Of a DNA stretch of 64,000 nucleotides, positions 58,799 through 64,000 are shown piece after piece. The stretch's first letter is position 1; each line of letters opens with the position of its first letter. The translations under genes and the position numbers were made by a program. Origin of the DNA: Cymodocea nodosa (lineage: Eukaryota > Streptophyta > Magnoliopsida > Alismatales > Cymodoceaceae); contig CM072336.1 of the NCBI GenBank assembly GCA_036874045.1, positions 18,657,001 through 18,721,000 of the forward strand, read 5' to 3'. The notes below the pieces were generated by a model. That model was not told the origin of the DNA, made no database searches, and saw only the letters and a list, made by a program, of their open reading frames with translations.

Positions 58799-60311
58799 TG
58801 GATCTTGGATAGTGAAGCATCAAGTCACATGACCAGACAGAAAAATCTACTGAAAAATTTTACAAATACCAAGAAAGGAAGTGTAACATTTGGAAACAAA
58901 AGCAATGATAAAATCGTAAATATGGGCAATGTTTAAATAACTCCTACTTGTGTTATTTCGAATGTACTATATGTAGAAAACCTAGGATTTAATTTGCTGA
59001 GTGTTGTAAAACAAACTAATAATGGATATTATGTATTATTTGAAGATGATGTATGCAAAATTATTGATAAAAGTATAGATGAACTTAAGTTTATTGCTAA
59101 AAGAAAAGGTTCTGTATGTATTTTATCTTTACCTTCTGGTGTAGTTGATTTAAATTCATGTTTGCTAGCTAAAACTAGTGATGCATATCTATGGCATAGA
59201 AGGATCAAGCATATAAATATGAAATTATTGCATAAATTATCTAGAAAACATTTAGTGAGAGGTTTACCAAAGATTAAATACTCAAAGGACTTTATGTATG
59301 ATGCATGTGAGTTAGGTAAACTTCACAAAAACTCTTTTAAATCCAAAACTGATATATCAAGCAAGAGAGTCTTAGAACTTACACATATGGATCTATTTGG
59401 ACCAACAAGAATCATGAGTCTTGGTGGTAAATGGTATGTATTTGTTTTAGTAGATGACTTCTCTAGATACACTTGGGTATATTTTCTAGCATGTAAGATA
59501 GAAGTTTTTGAAAAGTTTAAAATGTTTTGCAATCTTGTTCAAAATGAACAAAGTATCTCTATTCAAAAACTTAGGAGTGATCATGGTACTGAATTTGAAA
59601 ATGATCAAATGGATAATTACTGTATAGATCATGGCGTTGATTACAGATTTTCTTTTCCAAGAGCACCATCTCAAAATGGTGTTGTTGAGAGAAAGAATAG
59701 ATCACTTCAGGAAATGGCCAAAACTATGTTAAATGAACATAATTTACCTCAAAATCTTTGGACTGAAGCAATAAATACAACTTGTTATGTTATTAACAGA
59801 AGTCACTTAAGACCTCATGTTAATAAAACTCCTTTTGAATTTATGTTTGATAGGGTTTCAAAAATTTCATATATGAAACCATTTGGCTGCAAGTGTTTTA
59901 TTCTTAATACTAAGGATAAACGAGATAAATTTCAAGCCAAAGTGGATGAAGGAATTTTTGTTGGTTACTCTACTAGAAGTAAAGCCTATAGAGTATATAA
60001 CAAGACTTTTAGAACTATTGAAGAAACCCTCCATGTAAGCTTCAATGAAAATTCTTTTAGAGAATCTCAATCTAAAGTTGATAATGATGATATGATCAAT
60101 TTCCCAAAAGAATTAGAGATCAATAGAGAGATTGAAGATTTATCTAAGAAAATCAAAAATATGAACTTAAATGATCAAACTAATGATCAAAGTGATGTAC
60201 CTTCCAATGTTGATGAGAATATTGAGGAGAATCATAGAAATTGGCATTATTCTTCATAACATCCCATCACTCAAGTCATTGGCAATATTAATGAGAGAGT
60301 TAAAACTAGAG
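58799..60311 (+). pseudogene. pol: C4 protease and integrase
   Basis: Protease site WILDSEASSHM: the catalytic Asp (58808) stays, the following Gly is Glu. A stop lies near 58934. The frame 58994-60259 is open for 421 codons and covers the GAG-pre-integrase region (LWHRRIKHIN, DACELGK; first Cys of the pair is Tyr) and the full integrase core with MDLFGPTRIM, RSDHGTEF and GVVERKNR. It ends a little after the NWHYSS stretch; RT and RNase H are deleted. Confidence 0.9.
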
Positions 60312-60320
60312 CTTTCACAT
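60310..60320 (+). other. Deletion breakpoint in C4 (integrase end to accessory ORF)
   Basis: Sequence matches C1 to AGAGCTTT (60315) and then the accessory ORF from CTATAGAA. CTTT is available on both sides, so about 4 bp of microhomology. RT, RNase H, the spacer module and the accessory N-terminus are gone. Confidence 0.8.
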
Positions 60321-61570
60321 CTATAGAACTAGAGTCTGAGAATTCACAGCATGTACAAATGGAACTATCTGTTGTAGAAATTGAACAATTACAAACAGAT
60401 ACACAAGCTGATGAATTTGTGCAAAATTTGAACTTTGTATTTTCTATAGAAACTGAACCAATGAATGTGGTGGATATTGGAAATGTTCCTAATACTATTG
60501 AAGTTGAAGAATCAAGCTTACCTAAGCAGCTTCAAGATAATATTTTGACAGAGGAACAAAATGACATTTATTTTGAAGAAGATGTTCCTGAAGATGAAAT
60601 AAATTCAAAATCAAGGCTTCAGGTATCAACTTCTTTGTACAAAACAATAAATATTCAAGGAAATTCAATTCATTTTAGATCTAAGGAAACATTGCAGAAA
60701 TATAATACTTTGATTACATGTCAAATTCTGCATGCTCACCCAATAAAGTTCAAAAATTTATTGACAATAAGAGATTTATTTGAATTTCAAGGCTTGATAA
60801 AATTCTTACTAGTTGGAACAAAATGGAAGCAATACAAAGAGCTTATTACAGCTTTTTACAGCAATCTGGTAATGAATGACAATCTTTTGTCAACTCAAAT
60901 ATCTCAACAGGAGTTTACTTTATCTCTTGCATTGATTTTTGAAGTTTTAGGTTTAAGAAATGAAGGCGTTGTTGTTACAAACAGATTTAACATGGTTAAA
61001 CAACTAGAATGGGACGTTCAATCTTTATCACAAATTCCAGGTGTATATACAGAAATGAGGCTCATGGAAAATCTGAATGTAGAGGCTAAATTTATTACAA
61101 ATATTCTGCATGCTAATTTATTTCAAAGAGTTGAACATAATCTCGAAGTCAATAGAAGTTGTCTATATGCAACTTATGGACTTCTAAACAAAATTCAAAT
61201 TAATTGGTTTGATGTATTCACATATCAACTACAGCATATGAGTTCTAAGCTATTTTTTGGTGATGCTGTATGTTGACTTCTTGCAAACCAATTCACTTTA
61301 TCCGACTGACCCTTTGAAACTAAAGGCATGAGAGCCTTCAGTATAAAAGATTTGCAAAAATACTAGTCTATGCATCCCAAACAGTAACAACAATAGCCTG
61401 AATTATGAGAACAACAACCACCACAGCCAACCTATTCAGAACAAGTACAACAACAACCAAATCTACCTCCTACCTTAGATGCAGTCTTGAATGATATCAA
61501 AAATGATTTTAGGCATCTAGGAGATAAAATTTGTTCTGCTATTACTGATATTGTTAGGAGGAATAGATAA
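60317..61570 (+). pseudogene. C4 accessory ORF, N-terminus lost
   Basis: Open for 305 codons from ATG 60359 to 61276. Acidic region first, then LQVSTSLYKTINIQGNSIHF, DLFEFQGLIKFLLVGTKWKQ, FYSNLVMND, LLNKIQINWFDVFTYQLQHM, KLFFGDAVC and a stop. Gln-rich stretch and the coiled tail ending at 61570 follow. The globular domain is the most intact in the window and the best query for the family. No membrane helix visible. Confidence 0.85.
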
Positions 61571-62019
61571 ATGTATTTTCATTTTCCTATTTGCTTGTAT
61601 CTGACTACAAAATGTAATGTTTGTATGTCTTGGTTGATTCTTTGAATAATACATTTTATTGTAACTAATTTCATTATTATTAATGTTTATAGAGAGTTGA
61701 GCTGTATATACTTGTCCCTCGTATTTTTATGCTATGTAATCATCTTTTTGATTAATGACAAAAAGGGGGAGATGATTATGTGTTTAAATTGCATATATAT
61801 TAAAAATGGGGGAGATGATTATGTTGAAATCTTTTATCTAAGAAGTTTTATTCCTGAGAGATGTTTTTCACACAAACAATAGATATAATCTTAAGGAAAC
61901 TTAAGTCAACAAACTTGCTTGTTGAATTAAAACTTAACCCAATGGAGGTGCTTCGTTGAGTTAAACATATTTCATAATTGATTTAACATGATTTTTGTCA
62001 TCATCAAAAAGGGGGAGAA
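61571..62019 (+). promoter_or_regulatory. C4 3' untranslated region with three purine tracts
   Basis: AAAAAGGGGGAG at about 61760-61771, AAAAATGGGGGAG at about 61802-61814, and the LTR-adjacent AAAAAGGGGGAGAA at 62006-62019. AACAAACTTGCTTGTTGA and a GTTGAGTTAAAC element lie at about 61910-61970. No ORF. Confidence 0.88.
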
Positions 62020-63563
62020 TGTTGAGTATTTTGTTTTGATGATATGTGATAAACAGATATAATCATATTTACTCAATTACTGTTGTTTGTGAAAGTAATT
62101 TAAGAACATCAATTAATATAGAAAAAGTTTACTGATATAAATACTTGTCTGTAATGGATCTGAAATTATACTAAGTTAAATAACTAGTCGTTTCGTTGCA
62201 TTAATTTCTCATTTAACTAAATGTTAAGTTAACGTGTGTTTTTATCGCAAAGCATGATATGTTTTAAAGTTATATTTTCTGTATCATGAATAGTGCACAT
62301 TTAGACAACTCATTAAGTTAGAATTTTATTCGTATAGAAGTCACATGAGAACTCGTTAAGTTAGAGGCTTAAAGGTTAAAATAGGTCACGTGAGAACTCG
62401 TTAAGTTAGTGTTGTACATGTGGTGAAATTAAAGGTTACGAATGTTATATTGTATCACATGAGTTGCACATGTTTAACTTGTTAAGTTAACATAACTACA
62501 CACGTTGAGTTGCTATATTGAACACTAAGGCAATGCGTTAGGTTAGCGTTATAAACTTAAGTTGTTATTTTTGCACGTGGTAAAATTCTTATTATAAAAA
62601 CATTTGTTTATCACTAATTCGTTGAGTTATCGTAACACAACAGAGTTAGTTTGTTGAGTTATCGTAACACCACAAAGTTAGTTCGTTGAGTTAGTGTAAC
62701 ACCATGGACTTAGTTCGTTAAGTTAGCTACAGTACTTGTCACATGTGTTGGCACATGAGGAACTCGTTAAGTTAGAAACATTAAGTTATATATCTACTTA
62801 TGTTACTTGTTTAATTAACATTAAAGTAACGACTTCTTATTACACTTGATGAAAAATTTTGGATGAGAAAGTTTATTTTGCAAGAAATTTTTCAGAGATC
62901 CAGGATTGATGAATAAAGTAAATTTGAAAAGAAAATGTGGGTCAGAACGTGTGTATTTCGATGAAGGAAAAAGAAAAGACGTGAAGAACTGGAAGATTGA
63001 TAGTGATTAAATGTGGAGGATATGCATGACAAACAAATTCAGTATAAAAGGCATAGAATTCTCGTTGATCAATTATCCCTGCACATCGAACGAAAAATCT
63101 TTTCAGGGATCAAAAACACCTTTTGGGGAAAAACTCTCAGATGGAAGAAAATTCAATGAAGCAGAAAAAGGTAAGATTTATGTCATTGAAGATCTGAAGT
63201 ATTAGGAGAAAGCAAATTCAGTGAAGTAGAGAAAGACAAGATATTCATCACTGAAGAATTGCTAAAGAATAAAAAGAAGAAGAAGAAGAAAGATCTCAAA
63301 TAGGGAGAAACGTTTTAAATTTCGCACATTAGTTTTCTCTATTTGTAGTTATGAAATTGTATAGATGAAATATGGTATTGATATATAATTGCATCTACAA
63401 TTTCTAAGGAGAATTGAATTGTACTTTGTAATTGAAACCTTGAATAAAAATGATTTTATGAAAACAGTGTCTCAACTTGTTTTTAATTTTGAAGTTTCAA
63501 TTATAATCGAAAAAGTTGAAAAACACAATTCACCCCCCTCTTGTATAGCCATACGATCCTACA
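62020..63563 (+). repeat. C4 3' LTR
   Basis: 1544 bp, TGTTGAGTATTTTG to CCTACA. G-box/GTTAAGTTA array at about 62305-62580; GAA tract near 63266-63291. Small ORF 63011-63205 inside has no support. Confidence 0.93.
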
Positions 63564-64000
63564 TATAGTGACAGCATTGCACTTAACTCTTTTATATCAA
63601 CCATAGTCCATCCTATTGCTTCTTTATAAGTTTTTACAACATCTTTTAATTTAGAAATTTGATCCTCTTTTAAATCTAAAGCAATAATGATTGGATATGT
63701 TCATTTTTCTTCTAGAAATATATAGGTTAATTCAGGAGGTAAAGGTTTTAATTCTAAATGTTGACTATCAGAAGCTAGAGTTCCTAATTGAACATTCTCA
63801 TCTTCAATATTAAACTCTTCTTGATCTCCTTCTACATCTATGCTTTCACTTACTTCTGACGTTTCAGAATCTAGTTGCCTATTTAATTCTTCTTGAATCA
63901 CATCATCTAGCACATCTCCCTCATCCTCTAAAAAGTCTATAGTATGTAAGGACATTTCTAACTCCTCAAACTTTTCTGGTTTGAAAATGTTTAGTTGAGT
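63564..64000 (-). pseudogene. G5 protease-RT linker fragment, continues past the window
   Basis: Minus strand. Encodes MSLHTIDFLEDEGDVLDDV and QHLELKPLPPELTYIFLEEK, then a stop and KEDQI...KTYKEAIGWTM, matching G1 at 18600-18960. It is cut at 63564 by the C4 LTR, where TATAG would be the target duplication. The missing RT and integrase would lie between this piece and the scrap at 51090-51378. Confidence 0.87.

Larger units (their letters stand above)
51379..63563 (+). mobile_element. G4-C4: gypsy 5' half fused to copia 3' half
   Basis: Gypsy LTR, primer site, knuckle/linker/protease, RT, RNase H and integrase start, then at 57048-57050 an in-frame switch to copia gag, protease, integrase, a deletion over RT/RNase H, accessory ORF, polypurine tract and copia 3' LTR. 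Left flank CATGT (51374-51378) and right flank TATAG (63564-63568) differ, so the ends come from two separate insertions. Confidence 0.88.

Noticed and set aside
63011-63205. Small ORF in the C4 LTR (and 25579-25806 in C2)
   Set aside because: Frames differ between LTR copies and carry stops; no evidence of a gene.

Overview
The window is AT-rich nuclear DNA of a seed plant, probably a eudicot. It consists entirely of nested LTR retrotransposons: I see no host single-copy gene, rRNA, tRNA or CRISPR array. Two lineages are present. One is a Ty1/copia Sirevirus-like family (C1 to C4): LTRs TGTTGAG...CCTACA, an initiator-Met primer site TGGTATCAGAGC, a large gag with a CX2CX4HX4C knuckle, an extra ORF after pol, and several AAAAAGGGGGAG tracts. 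The other is a Ty3/gypsy Athila-like family (G1 to G5): LTRs TGTTTAGAATG...CCAAACA, a primer site close to TAGCGCCGTTGCCGGGGA, and Athila-type protease, RT, RNase H and integrase. Nearly every coding region carries stops or frameshifts, so this looks like old, probably heterochromatic, DNA.

Layout. C1 (before 1 to 14784, +) holds a minus-strand gypsy solo LTR in its 3' LTR (11577-13367, target duplication AATAA). Then come 218 bp of a gypsy gag (G2, 14785-15002). G1 (15003-36581, +, target duplication ATGGT) was inserted in that gag, and G1 itself contains the deleted copia C2 (24507-29043). G2 resumes with the rest of gag and an F-box pseudogene (36587-38811), which is broken by a minus-strand block (38812-51089). 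That block is a copia 3' half (C3) fused to a gypsy 5' half (G3). After a minus-strand gypsy scrap (G5, 51090-51378) comes a second gypsy/copia fusion on the plus strand (G4-C4, 51379-63563). Minus-strand G5 protease sequence closes the window.

How the genes fit together. The gypsy family has an unusual order. Directly after the primer site comes a zinc-knuckle/linker/protease/RT/RNase H/integrase frame with no capsid-type gag. The gag core instead lies downstream of pol and of an env-position ORF, and an F-box/FBA-like gene follows it, before the polypurine tract. The gag-core plus F-box pair occurs in two copies (G1 and G2). The env-position ORF carries two SUMO-interaction-like motifs.

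The copia and gypsy families, although from different superfamilies, share four things: a homologous accessory ORF resembling the 'putative plant transposon protein' family, about 1 kb of non-coding sequence, a G-box-rich LTR segment, and GTTGAGTTA/TAACTCAAC palindromes at ORF boundaries. I infer long co-evolution with module exchange. The candidate novelty is a retrotransposon with split gag, an F-box gene and SUMO-interaction-like motifs; that is a hypothesis from sequence alone. Domain names are from my recognition of motifs, not from a search.
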